29,724 nt of DNA from a virus. The notes beneath the pieces were generated by a model. That model worked only from the letters and a program-made list of their open reading frames with translations, did not search any database and was not told the DNA's origin. Made by a program: the position numbers and the translations under genes. Below, one piece after another: positions 18,200-24,195 of the stretch. The stretch is taken from IMG/VR virus record IMGVR_UViG_3300044591_001471, positions 1 through 29,724 of that record. One strand, written 5' to 3'. Each line of letters starts with the position of its first letter. The first letter of the stretch is position 1.

Positions 18200-18221
18200 G
18201 TACCAGTTTTTAAACCGTCAC
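18200..18221. repeat. Palindrome copy J (GTGCCASTT family)
   Basis: Plus strand: GTACCAGTT, TTTA, AACCGTCAC. It spans the stop of the SPFH-like gene and directly precedes a terminator. Confidence 0.7.
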
Positions 18222-18622
18222 TTATTCATTTGCAATGTAGGGACAGGCATCCCACCTTCAGTAGGAACATAGATGGTCACATTACCTTTGTTAGAACCTT
18301 CTTCAAGACCAGTGATATACAGATACTGGAGATACTCACGATTGTCCTTCAGCGAATTACCAATGATTTGGTTTGCTTTAGCAACACCTTGAGCACGAAT
18401 CACTTCAGCATCAGCAAGTTGTTGGGCACTATCTTTCTTTGCTTGTGCTTCCAGCACTGCAACCTGTCGTGTATATTCTGCTTTTTGCAGTTCAGCTTTA
18501 CCTTGCAAAGATTGTGCCCACACATTATAGAGAGGTCCAACAACTGCATTGATAATCATCAGACTCAAAAGAAAAGAAACGCCAATGATACTAGCGTTAC
18601 GAAGAGTATTGTCGGGTTTCAT
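18218..18622 (-). CDS. SPFH/prohibitin-like membrane protein (truncated form)
   Basis: A 134-residue protein with one N-terminal transmembrane segment (about residues 10-30, IIGVSFLLSLMIINAVVGP). An Ala/Glu/Gln/Lys-rich coiled coil follows (AELQKAEYTRQVAVLEAQAK, then DAEVIRAQGVAKANQIIG). This is the pattern of the C-terminal coiled coil of SPFH/band-7 proteins. The band-7 domain itself is missing, so it is a short version. T4-like cyanophages carry prohibitin-like genes; host membrane or stress modulation is assumed but unproven. It is followed by palindrome J and a good terminator. Confidence 0.75.
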   Translation of the reverse strand: MKPDNTLRNASIIGVSFLLSLMIINAVVGPLYNVWAQSLQGKAELQKAEYTRQVAVLEAQAKKDSAQQLADAEVIRAQGVAKANQIIGNSLKDNREYLQYLYITGLEEGSNKGNVTIYVPTEGGMPVPTLQMNK

Positions 18623-18637
18623 AATTTACCTCAAAAA

Positions 18638-19024
18638 TTAAACAGCAAGGGCAGCAGAGGGGATTTCAACAACTTCGGGCAGTTTGCTATCATCAAACTG
18701 ATGCATATTATAGCAGACCCATTCACCACTACGGAAGACATATGCATACTCTTCGCTATTATCAGGCAGAAGATATTCGCACAAGTCAGCATCAAGGCGA
18801 GGAGGGCAATTCTCACCGCGAGCACTATAATACTCAGGTTGATTGTCATCATTCCAGCAGGTGCTCATATCACCACCATCAATCAGTTCGGCAGCAAGTT
18901 CTTTGCTGTTGTAGTGGGTGCGAAGAATGCGACCCAACCAAGACTCATATCCATCCCAGTGGTGATAGGCAGACAGGATAGAACCATCAGCAAGTTCAAG
19001 ACCGATGCGGGAACGAGTTGCCAT
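18638..19024 (-). CDS. Conserved phage/bacterial protein (MATRSRIG family)
   Basis: A 128-residue protein (begins MATRSRIGLELADGSILSAY). HHWDGYESWLGRIL and ELIDGGDMSTCWND are hallmarks of a family widespread in phages and bacteria without known function. Its C-terminal part is acidic with WVCYNM. A TATAAT box lies 26 bp ahead of the ATG, after the CP12 gene. Confidence 0.82.
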   Translation of the reverse strand: MATRSRIGLELADGSILSAYHHWDGYESWLGRILRTHYNSKELAAELIDGGDMSTCWNDDNQPEYYSARGENCPPRLDADLCEYLLPDNSEEYAYVFRSGEWVCYNMHQFDDSKLPEVVEIPSAALAV

Positions 19025-19049
19025 TGGGGCATTTGTTGATTACCCACAT

Positions 19050-19081
19050 ATTATAAGGGGTCCCCAGTGCCCTGAGAACCC
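19050..19081 (-). promoter_or_regulatory. Hairpin plus -10 box between CP12 and the next gene
   Basis: Minus strand: a 10-bp stem with two G-U pairs (19072-19081 with 19058-19067, 4-nt loop) runs directly into TATAAT (19050-19055). The hairpin could stop CP12 transcription and the -10 would start the MATRSRIG gene. Confidence 0.6.
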
Positions 19082-19086
19082 TCTGT

Positions 19087-19108
19087 GTGCCAGTTTACTA
19101 ACTGTCCT
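19087..19108. repeat. Palindrome copy K (GTGCCASTT family)
   Basis: Plus strand: GTGCCAGTT, TACT, AACTGTCCT. It touches the CP12 stop codon. Confidence 0.7.
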
Positions 19109-19320
19109 CAATCCTCATAGACTCTGCATTCTGGTGCATCAGGATGAGTATCACAATAAAGTTCCAATGGTGTGGGATCGTGAGAATCTTGTGGGTGATT
19201 TTCCTTATATGCCTTCAATGCTTCTAATTCTTCTTCAGTATGTCTCCTTGCTTGTGGAGAAATCATTGGATCATTCAGAATCTCTTCATCTTTCTGAATA
19301 TGTTGATTAATATTATCCAT
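19108..19320 (-). CDS. cp12: CP12-like Calvin-cycle inhibitor
   Basis: A 70-residue protein whose C-terminus LELYCDTHPDAPECRVYED is the signature of CP12, the intrinsically disordered protein that links GAPDH and phosphoribulokinase. C56 and C65 are the redox pair that binds GAPDH. The N-terminal part (IQKDEEILNDPMISPQARRH) matches cyanophage forms by memory; the N-terminal Cys pair and the AWDxVEEL core of plant-type CP12 are absent. In cyanophages CP12 is thought to shut down carbon fixation and push carbon through the pentose phosphate pathway. An AATAAATA box precedes it by 20 bp. Confidence 0.9.
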   Translation of the reverse strand: MDNINQHIQKDEEILNDPMISPQARRHTEEELEALKAYKENHPQDSHDPTPLELYCDTHPDAPECRVYED

Positions 19321-19339
19321 CTTTTTATATCGGTTGTTG

Positions 19340-19347
19340 TATTTATT
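19340..19347 (-). promoter_or_regulatory. Late-promoter-like box ahead of CP12
   Basis: Minus strand AATAAATA, 20 bp ahead of the CP12 ATG, just past the stop of the 58-residue gene. It is the same box and spacing as ahead of speD. Confidence 0.45.
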
Positions 19348-19524
19348 TTACCGTGGAGTGCAATCACCTTTACCTTCAAGAGATCTAACCATCAATTCTG
19401 CAAATTTTTCCATTTTTTCAGCAGAAACTGTCTGTGGAGCATAGGTGATTGCGTCCTTAAGTGCAACAAGTTCATTCCACTCTTCTTTTGTAAGAACTTC
19501 GGTGCCAGTTTTTGCTAGAGTCAT
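19348..19524 (-). CDS. Small conserved cyanophage protein
   Basis: A 58-residue protein (begins MTLAKTGTEVLTKEEWNELV; ends EGKGDCTPR), helical. I recognise the opening as common in cyanophages. It lies directly upstream of CP12 and may share its transcript. The plus strand over codons 4-9 reads GTGCCAGTTTTTGC, a chance-level half match to the palindrome. Confidence 0.72.
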   Translation of the reverse strand: MTLAKTGTEVLTKEEWNELVALKDAITYAPQTVSAEKMEKFAELMVRSLEGKGDCTPR

Positions 19525-19608
19525 AGGTTTCTTGCGATATTTCCCAATATTAGCATTTCAATACATTACTATCTAGAAACTTAATGTTTTCTTTGGGATC
19601 ACGTTACA

Positions 19609-19965
19609 TTACTTAATGAAATCTTCAAGGTTGTCTAGGTCATCTTTAAGTTCTTTTTCCTTTTTTTGGTCGTGATAGTAAGACCAAAGAGCATTATGAA
19701 CATCCATAAGATTATCAATCCAGAAACCAGCAGGATAGATTCCCAGTGTATCTTGAAGACCACGATGACTGGTTCCTTCCTCTTCTGCCTTACACATAAT
19801 GTAGCAGATTGCCTGAACCATATCAAGTTTGTCCTCTTCGGAAAGCATAAAATACTTTCCTACTGCACGTTGTTTTCCTTCCTCAAGATCTTTCTGAAGT
19901 TGTTTGCAGGCATCAGAATCCCACCATTCTTGTAGTGCTTTACCAAGTTCGTTGGGTTCAGTCAT
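19609..19965 (-). CDS. Acidic helical protein, unknown
   Basis: A 118-residue, strongly charged protein (begins MTEPNELGKALQEWWDSDAC). It has a Cys/Met-containing helix (DMVQAICYIMCKAEEEGTSH), then a lysine-rich coiled-coil-like end (HDQKKEKELKDDLDNLEDFI). It is the last gene of a long coupled chain that starts upstream near 27 kb or beyond. Function unknown. Confidence 0.72.
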   Translation of the reverse strand: MTEPNELGKALQEWWDSDACKQLQKDLEEGKQRAVGKYFMLSEEDKLDMVQAICYIMCKAEEEGTSHRGLQDTLGIYPAGFWIDNLMDVHNALWSYYHDQKKEKELKDDLDNLEDFIK

Positions 19966-20189
19966 TATTCTCCAAAAATATTTCCAAAAAATCCAGAGTC
20001 TCCCGATTTACGGTTCTCTAACTTATCAAGAATTGCATCAGTGCTTTGCAATGATTCAATGCGACTGATAAGATCTGCGATCACACTGCAAACCATCGGG
20101 CGTTCTTGACGTGCAGCATATGCTAGTGCATTGCGTAGTGCTGCTTCTGCTTCTTTCAAAGACTCTTCAACAGATTGTGATAGTGCCAT
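19965..20189 (-). CDS. Small helical cyanophage protein
   Basis: A 74-residue protein (begins MALSQSVEESLKEAEAALRN; ends SGFFGNIFGE) with two amphipathic helices and a flexible tail. It shares its last base with the next start and its first with the upstream stop, so translation is coupled. Function unknown. Confidence 0.73.
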   Translation of the reverse strand: MALSQSVEESLKEAEAALRNALAYAARQERPMVCSVIADLISRIESLQSTDAILDKLENRKSGDSGFFGNIFGE

Positions 20190-20383
20190 TAGAATTCACT
20201 TCTCCTTCTAGGTTTTTTAATTTCAGGTTTATAAAAACAATAATCAGGTAAATTTACATCTTGCCCTTCAAAGTAGTAACAGAGTTGTTCTACATCTTTT
20301 TGATATTTTGAATTATTGATTTTTGATTCAATAGTATTAAGATGGCAAACTATATTATACCCACATAATAAAAATTCAAACAT
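20189..20383 (-). CDS. Small protein, unknown
   Basis: A 64-residue protein (begins MFEFLLCGYNIVCHLNTIES; ends KPRRRSEF) with a hydrophobic start and a basic tail. It is coupled to the AbrB-domain gene upstream. The N-terminal hydrophobic stretch is short; a membrane anchor is possible but not clear. Confidence 0.68.
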   Translation of the reverse strand: MFEFLLCGYNIVCHLNTIESKINNSKYQKDVEQLCYYFEGQDVNLPDYCFYKPEIKKPRRRSEF

Positions 20384-20982
20384 TAACAGTCATCCATTCC
20401 CAGTGGTTGTATTACCTTACGGAGAAGATAAGACCCATCGCCCTGATCTGCCCACTCCACTTGATCTCCTTCTTTAAGATTTGCTGCTTCCAAAAGATCA
20501 TCAGGGAAAGATACAATATAATCTTCTAAATCATCACTTACTTCAACGGGAAGAACCCACTTCTTCACTTTATCTTGTTTTACACTACTCACAGTTGAAC
20601 CTTGATATTCCAAATCACTGTGCCCCCAAGGACGCATACCATCATCCTTTACCTCTTCTGGGTAATAATGCTCTTCCCAGAAGGAAGTCCAAGAGTTTTT
20701 ACATTCGGGTGATGGATCTTCCTTATCACACACAAGATTTTCTTTTTTCTCAACATATTCATCGTATGCTGTAATATGACCCTTACCATTACCATTCAGA
20801 AGAGCAAGAAGTTCATAGCAACGACCAGTATAATGCTTGAAGTAATGATATTCTTCATCTACAACATCCTTAATGGTATTGTATATTTCTTGTGGGCTTG
20901 CTTCTGCACTAGTCAGAGCATTTCTTACCCAAGTTTCAAGTTTTTCAAGAGAATACTTTTTATAATCAAAGTCAGAGGTCAT
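20383..20982 (-). CDS. Protein with C-terminal AbrB-like domain
   Basis: A 199-residue protein. Residues 1-100 are acidic with a helical start (EKLETWVRNALTSAEASPQE). Residues 142-190 (VLPVEVSDDLEDYIVSFPDD, then LLEAANLKEGDQVEWADQG) match the AbrB/SpoVT strand-FPxxLLxxxxLKxGDxVxW-strand pattern. Such domains bind DNA or form antitoxins. The N-terminal partner region is not recognised. It may regulate phage or host promoters. Confidence 0.75.
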   Translation of the reverse strand: MTSDFDYKKYSLEKLETWVRNALTSAEASPQEIYNTIKDVVDEEYHYFKHYTGRCYELLALLNGNGKGHITAYDEYVEKKENLVCDKEDPSPECKNSWTSFWEEHYYPEEVKDDGMRPWGHSDLEYQGSTVSSVKQDKVKKWVLPVEVSDDLEDYIVSFPDDLLEAANLKEGDQVEWADQGDGSYLLRKVIQPLGMDDC

Positions 20983-21154
20983 TGAGATAATCCTCGATTG
21001 CTTGTTGCATAATAACCTGAATTTCCTTAGAAGTCAACCCATTGAGCCACTTCCAATTTGGGTCTTCCTTGTCCCAGTCCATTGTGAAGGATCCATCCTC
21101 ATTTTGTGTTATTTTTAGGGAGTCATTCCCTGGATTTTGGTTTTGAGCATTCAT
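20972..21154 (-). CDS. Small acidic cyanophage protein
   Basis: A 60-residue protein from the ATG at 21154 (MNAQNQNPGNDSLKITQNED; later FTMDWDKEDPNWKWLNGL, SKEIQVIMQQAIEDYLNDL). The NEDGSFTxxWDKEDPNW pattern is one I know from cyanophages. The frame can extend to a GTG at 21178, but the ATG fits better. It overlaps both neighbours. Confidence 0.7.
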   Translation of the reverse strand: MNAQNQNPGNDSLKITQNEDGSFTMDWDKEDPNWKWLNGLTSKEIQVIMQQAIEDYLNDL

Positions 21155-21326
21155 TACAGTAATAAGAGTATCCTTCACGAAAATGTTTTACTTTTTGAAA
21201 GTTATCAGCATTTAATGGTTTTTCTTCACCACATTTATCACAAATCCTTGTCTTTTTTGATAGACTTTCTGATTCTTTTGAGTTCTTTAAGTTCAGTTTT
21301 AATATTTTTGTAAGCAGTGTCAGCAT
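21123..21326 (-). CDS. Small zinc-finger-like protein
   Basis: A 67-residue protein. The first 25 residues are Leu/Lys-rich. The rest (RICDKCGEEKPLNADNFQKV, then YYCNECSKPKS) forms a CxxC...CxxC zinc ribbon like the N-terminal part of some HNH-associated phage proteins. No HNH residues follow. The only ATG overlaps the upstream gene by 92 bp, so the true start could be an alternative codon nearer the zinc motif. Confidence 0.65.
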   Translation of the reverse strand: MLTLLTKILKLNLKNSKESESLSKKTRICDKCGEEKPLNADNFQKVKHFREGYSYYCNECSKPKSRE

Positions 21327-21417
21327 CTAATTTTCCTCCCATTTCCAGTGCAATGATTATATCAACTCTGGTTCCAAAATGTGCAAGTGCTTTTTCGAAG
21401 TCGTCTAAATCATACAT
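21238..21417 (-). CDS. Small protein, unknown
   Basis: A 59-residue protein from the ATG at 21417 (MYDLDDFEKALAHFGTRVDI). It ends in a Lys-rich coiled-coil-like segment (IKTELKELKRIRKSIKK). The ATG lies inside the end of the upstream gene. The frame's TTG at 21426 is not needed. Function unknown. Confidence 0.7.
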   Translation of the reverse strand: MYDLDDFEKALAHFGTRVDIIIALEMGGKLDADTAYKNIKTELKELKRIRKSIKKDKDL

Positions 21418-21631
21418 CGTAATCAATTCTCATATGCTCGGCAAGAATATCTATGCGAGCATCAAGAGAATTTTCCATACGATAGAGTTCATTAGTCAAT
21501 TCTACATTTTCTTCTTCTAGTTTGATAACTCTATTTTCAAGTTCAACCAGACGATCATAGACATCATCCATTGGAACTTCTGGTTTAAGTCCCCACTTTT
21601 TATGAAACCAATAAGGATCAGTCATAATCAT
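21410..21631 (-). CDS. Small coiled-coil protein
   Basis: A 73-residue protein (begins MIMTDPYWFHKKWGLKPEVP) followed by a leucine-heptad coiled coil over residues 25-60 (VYDRLVELENRVIKLEEENV, then LTNELYRMENSL). It could dimerise or act as an adapter. The ATG overlaps the stop of the preceding GTG-started gene. Confidence 0.74.
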   Translation of the reverse strand: MIMTDPYWFHKKWGLKPEVPMDDVYDRLVELENRVIKLEEENVELTNELYRMENSLDARIDILAEHMRIDYDV

Positions 21632-21792
21632 AATACACCAACCTCTTTCAAATAATTTCTATATCTCATAAAACGATTCCAGTTTGGTTGTCCTCGAATG
21701 TTCAATTGGTGACAAATCTCACAATAACAAAGCCACTCATACCAAGGAGTAGTAGGATCTAATACGTGATATGGATAATCAGAGTTTTCCAC
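21628..21792 (-). CDS. Small CxxC protein with GTG start
   Basis: A 54-residue protein (starts GTG at 21790-21792: MENSDYPYHVLDPTTPWYEW; then LCYCEICHQLNIRGQPNWNR). YCEICHQ supplies a CxxC plus His that could bind zinc. The frame is closed upstream by TAG directly before the GTG, which follows GGTGAGG, and there is no in-frame ATG before residue 42, so GTG is the only reasonable start. It couples to both neighbours by overlap. Confidence 0.68.
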   Translation of the reverse strand: MENSDYPYHVLDPTTPWYEWLCYCEICHQLNIRGQPNWNRFMRYRNYLKEVGVL

Positions 21793-21985
21793 CTACCTCA
21801 CCTTCATAAGTTTTGGATTCAGAGAAACCTTCCTGCCGTCCTTTAAGATAAAAACGGGTTGCTTGGATACATTGCTCCTCAGTGAGAGATGTGATAAGAC
21901 CGTTACCATCTTTGTCAGTTGAATACCAGAGTCCATACTTTTTTTGCTCCACATAAAAGCAATCATCAATCAGTTTCTTTTCCAT
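21779..21985 (-). CDS. Small conserved cyanophage protein
   Basis: A 68-residue protein from the ATG at 21985 (MEKKLIDDCFYVEQKKYGLW; later LITSLTEEQCIQATRFYLKG, EGEVGGKL). I recognise the STDKDGNxLITSLTEEQCI pattern from cyanophages; function unknown. Its end overlaps the GTG-started gene. Confidence 0.76.
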   Translation of the reverse strand: MEKKLIDDCFYVEQKKYGLWYSTDKDGNGLITSLTEEQCIQATRFYLKGRQEGFSESKTYEGEVGGKL

Positions 21986-21993
21986 ATTATGTT

Positions 21994-22503
21994 TCAATGT
22001 AAGATTATTTCACATATTTTACCATTATCATCAAACTTAATTGAATGATTGATGTCTAATTTATTTTCAATATTATAATATTCTAAAATTATTCTACAAG
22101 AAAAGAAATGCTCCCAAGGAATAACAAATAAACAACCCTCTGCATCATTATGACAATCTTTTTTAATCTCACCAAGTTCCATAGAAACAGAAATAAAACT
22201 GTCTCTAGATTTAATTGGTAGTTCATTCGGATTGAAATTGTCAATGATAGATTTTAAGTGTTCAATTACATTTTTTTGTTCAACAAATTTTTGACCATTA
22301 GTAATCAAAACAACATCTTCAGAAAAAATAAAAGAAATATCCTCTAAATTTTTTTGCTGAAATGATGAAATATATTTTTTTACTACCTTAAAATCTTCGT
22401 AACTTTGATCGGATAAATTAAAAATTTTATTATTTTCTTTTACAAAATCTTCTGTTAATACTTCCCTTGTATATTCTTTAATATTAAAATCGGTATTAAA
22501 CAT
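21994..22503 (-). CDS. NTF2/SnoaL-like domain protein
   Basis: A 169-residue, AT-rich protein. VVKKYISSFQQKNLEDISFI, then FSEDVVLITNGQKFVEQKNV and EHLKSIIDNF matches the helix-strand start of SnoaL/NTF2-like folds (isomerase or binding domains). It closes with HSIKFDDNGKICEI, the typical final strand. No catalytic residues can be assigned. Codon and base use are markedly more AT-rich than its neighbours, which suggests recent acquisition. Confidence 0.65.
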   Translation of the reverse strand: MFNTDFNIKEYTREVLTEDFVKENNKIFNLSDQSYEDFKVVKKYISSFQQKNLEDISFIFSEDVVLITNGQKFVEQKNVIEHLKSIIDNFNPNELPIKSRDSFISVSMELGEIKKDCHNDAEGCLFVIPWEHFFSCRIILEYYNIENKLDINHSIKFDDNGKICEIILH

Positions 22504-22675
22504 TTTTTATATCTGGATGTGGAGCATATAGTGGACCTGGATAATTACCAGCAAACTTAATTTCATTTGCTTTTTTCACAGTTCCGTGAAGTTGTTTGAG
22601 TGCTTCAATGGTTTCGGGTGTTTCTTCCCATTCCCAAGAGTTTCCGTTTTTATCAATAAAATTTCGTGTCGTCAT
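22496..22675 (-). CDS. Small phage protein, unknown
   Basis: A 59-residue protein (begins MTTRNFIDKNGNSWEWEETP; ends YPGPLYAPHPDIKNV) with a beta-hairpin-like start (FIDKNGNSWEW) and a proline-rich tail. It is coupled on both sides by overlap. Function unknown. Confidence 0.7.
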   Translation of the reverse strand: MTTRNFIDKNGNSWEWEETPETIEALKQLHGTVKKANEIKFAGNYPGPLYAPHPDIKNV

Positions 22676-22878
22676 TTTGTTTGCCCTTTGATATAAATTT
22701 TGTAATCGGTTTTCTTGAACTTTGATTTTTGAATGTACTTGTTAGCATTAACTTCATTGTCAAAATAACAAGTCTTAGTGTCTTTTAGGTCTTTACCATC
22801 CTTGTGGACAATGATAACTGGAAACATATCATACTTGAATTCTGGAGTAACCTCTTCAACTTTTTTAGATCGTCCCAT
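22672..22878 (-). CDS. Small basic protein, unknown
   Basis: A 68-residue lysine-rich protein (begins MGRSKKVEEVTPEFKYDMFP; later ANKYIQKSKFKKTDYKIYIK). It is beta-rich and basic, so nucleic-acid binding is possible. It is coupled by ATGA to the next gene. Confidence 0.7.
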   Translation of the reverse strand: MGRSKKVEEVTPEFKYDMFPVIIVHKDGKDLKDTKTCYFDNEVNANKYIQKSKFKKTDYKIYIKGQTK

Positions 22879-22884
22879 AATTTA

Positions 22885-23046
22885 TCAGGTAGGTTGCTCA
22901 ACACGTTGAGTATAGACGGAATCGAACAGTTCGTCAAGTACCTCACTGCAGGTATGATACTCTTTACTGTTCAGTACGGTCTTATCATACTGATACCTTC
23001 GCACGGCAGAGTAGATGAGTTTATATTGTTCAGGTGTAAAGTTCAT
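22885..23046 (-). CDS. Small conserved cyanophage protein
   Basis: A 53-residue helical protein (begins MNFTPEQYKLIYSAVRRYQY). I recognise the opening from cyanophages. It shares its first base with the upstream stop. Its G/C content is higher than its AT-rich neighbours. Function unknown. Confidence 0.72.
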   Translation of the reverse strand: MNFTPEQYKLIYSAVRRYQYDKTVLNSKEYHTCSEVLDELFDSVYTQRVEQPT

Positions 23047-23234
23047 TAGTCGTAAAGGTTTTGCTCCTGTTGTATTCTATCTAGGTAGTGGTAGATAGTT
23101 GCTCTTGAGTATTGAAACTCTTCAAATCTTTGTGGTTTTTTCTTTTCCATCTTAGTGAGCATATTCACCCAATCATAGTGACTATTCACCACCCACCCGT
23201 AGTGATGGTCCTCACATAACAATTTAAACATCAT
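23046..23234 (-). CDS. Small protein, unknown
   Basis: A 62-residue protein (begins MMFKLLCEDHHYGWVVNSHY; then DWVNMLTKMEKKKPQRFEEF) rich in His, Tyr and Trp. It is coupled on both sides. The function is not recognised. Confidence 0.68.
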   Translation of the reverse strand: MMFKLLCEDHHYGWVVNSHYDWVNMLTKMEKKKPQRFEEFQYSRATIYHYLDRIQQEQNLYD

Positions 23235-23422
23235 TTGAACCCCTTGCTTTTCTTTTTATCCAAAACTTCAATATGACTTAAAAAGTGTCCTCCATTTTGA
23301 AACCAAGTCAGTTGGACATCCTCATAATTATCAAAGATTACCTTTTTACCATCTTCATAAACCAACTTATAATCGTGGTGATCATAAGGTTTATCACAAG
23401 TTTGTTTAAACGTTGAAGTCAT
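23231..23422 (-). CDS. Small protein, unknown
   Basis: A 63-residue protein (begins MTSTFKQTCDKPYDHHDYKL). Beta-rich (VYEDGKKVIFDNYEDVQLTW) with a basic tail. It is coupled by ATGA overlaps. Function unknown. Confidence 0.7.
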   Translation of the reverse strand: MTSTFKQTCDKPYDHHDYKLVYEDGKKVIFDNYEDVQLTWFQNGGHFLSHIEVLDKKKSKGFK

Positions 23423-23604
23423 TTTAAATAATTCCTTTTTTCTGTATCAAATGTTGTCCACTTTGCTATTTTAAGGCACATCAGTAAAGTTTGATGTTCA
23501 CGATCATACAATTCCCAGTCTTGTTTGAGTTTCGCAGCATATCGACGACGATAGGCACAAGACCATACGTTGTAGTATATTTTATCCTTATCACTGAGAG
23601 ACAT
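23419..23604 (-). CDS. Small basic helical protein
   Basis: A 61-residue protein from the ATG at 23604 (MSLSDKDKIYYNVWSCAYRR; then RYAAKLKQDWELYDREHQ). It is helical and basic. The TTG-started extension is not needed. It overlaps the end of the oxygenase gene by 14 bp. Function unknown. Confidence 0.7.
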   Translation of the reverse strand: MSLSDKDKIYYNVWSCAYRRRYAAKLKQDWELYDREHQTLLMCLKIAKWTTFDTEKRNYLK

Positions 23605-24193
23605 CTTTACCAATATTTACAGATACAAATTGACTTATACAATACCTACCATATCCTTTATTTTTATATTCATCTGGTAGATAAACTTTTTTAACCGAAT
23701 GCCAGATGTTTGACGGGAATATAATACAGGAATTATTTTTACAGGGAACTTTTATATCATAATCAGGGAACCAAAACTCTCCACCCAAAAATTGCTTTGG
23801 TTCTTTATATAACCAAGTACAAGCAGTAATGTAGGATGAATCATTATGCTTAGCATAATAATCATCGTCATCATAATATGATATGAGTGTCACATCCTTA
23901 TTAAAATTAGTGTCTTTAAAAAACCAAGATGATGGATGATTTATTATGGTTGGATCATATAATTTTTTTGTGATATTAAAAAGATTGGATGATTTATCCT
24001 CTAACCATAAACCTCTATTTGCTTTTATATAATTTCCATTATCATCTTTGGCACTATGAGTATCATCTGGTGATAAAAATTTATCACCTTCAACATATAA
24101 ACTATTCAATTCTTCCCATATTAAATCCAATTCTTCTTGGGAATAAAAATTCTCAAAATAGAGATAATGAAATGGATATGTTATGAGTGTCAT
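23591..24193 (-). CDS. 2OG-Fe(II) oxygenase family protein
   Basis: A 200-residue dioxygenase from the ATG at 24193 (MTLITYPFHYLYFENFYSQE). Iron ligands are H116-x-D118 in YYAKHNDSS and H165 in NIWHSVKK. R183 in YGRYCISQFV is the likely 2OG anchor; LGGEFWFPDYD is the family turn. It is AT-rich like the NTF2-like gene nearby and unlike the surrounding early genes. It is the fourth oxygenase in the window and the only one away from the tail-fibre block. Confidence 0.83.
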   Translation of the reverse strand: MTLITYPFHYLYFENFYSQEELDLIWEELNSLYVEGDKFLSPDDTHSAKDDNGNYIKANRGLWLEDKSSNLFNITKKLYDPTIINHPSSWFFKDTNFNKDVTLISYYDDDDYYAKHNDSSYITACTWLYKEPKQFLGGEFWFPDYDIKVPCKNNSCIIFPSNIWHSVKKVYLPDEYKNKGYGRYCISQFVSVNIGKDVSQ

Positions 24194-24195
24194 AA

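Noticed and set aside
18191-19039. A 282-codon plus-strand open frame.
   Set aside because: It lies antisense to two well-supported genes (SPFH-like and MATRSRIG family), has no promoter or ribosome binding site, and its translation is Ile/Cys/Phe-rich nonsense typical of a shadow frame.
19502-19524. GTGCCAGTT at the start of the 58-residue gene as another palindrome copy.
   Set aside because: Only the left arm matches, the right arm is absent, and it lies at a gene start rather than an end.
21123-21326. HNH endonuclease call for the CxxC...CxxC protein.
   Set aside because: The protein ends directly after the second CxxC; no HNH histidine or asparagine region follows.
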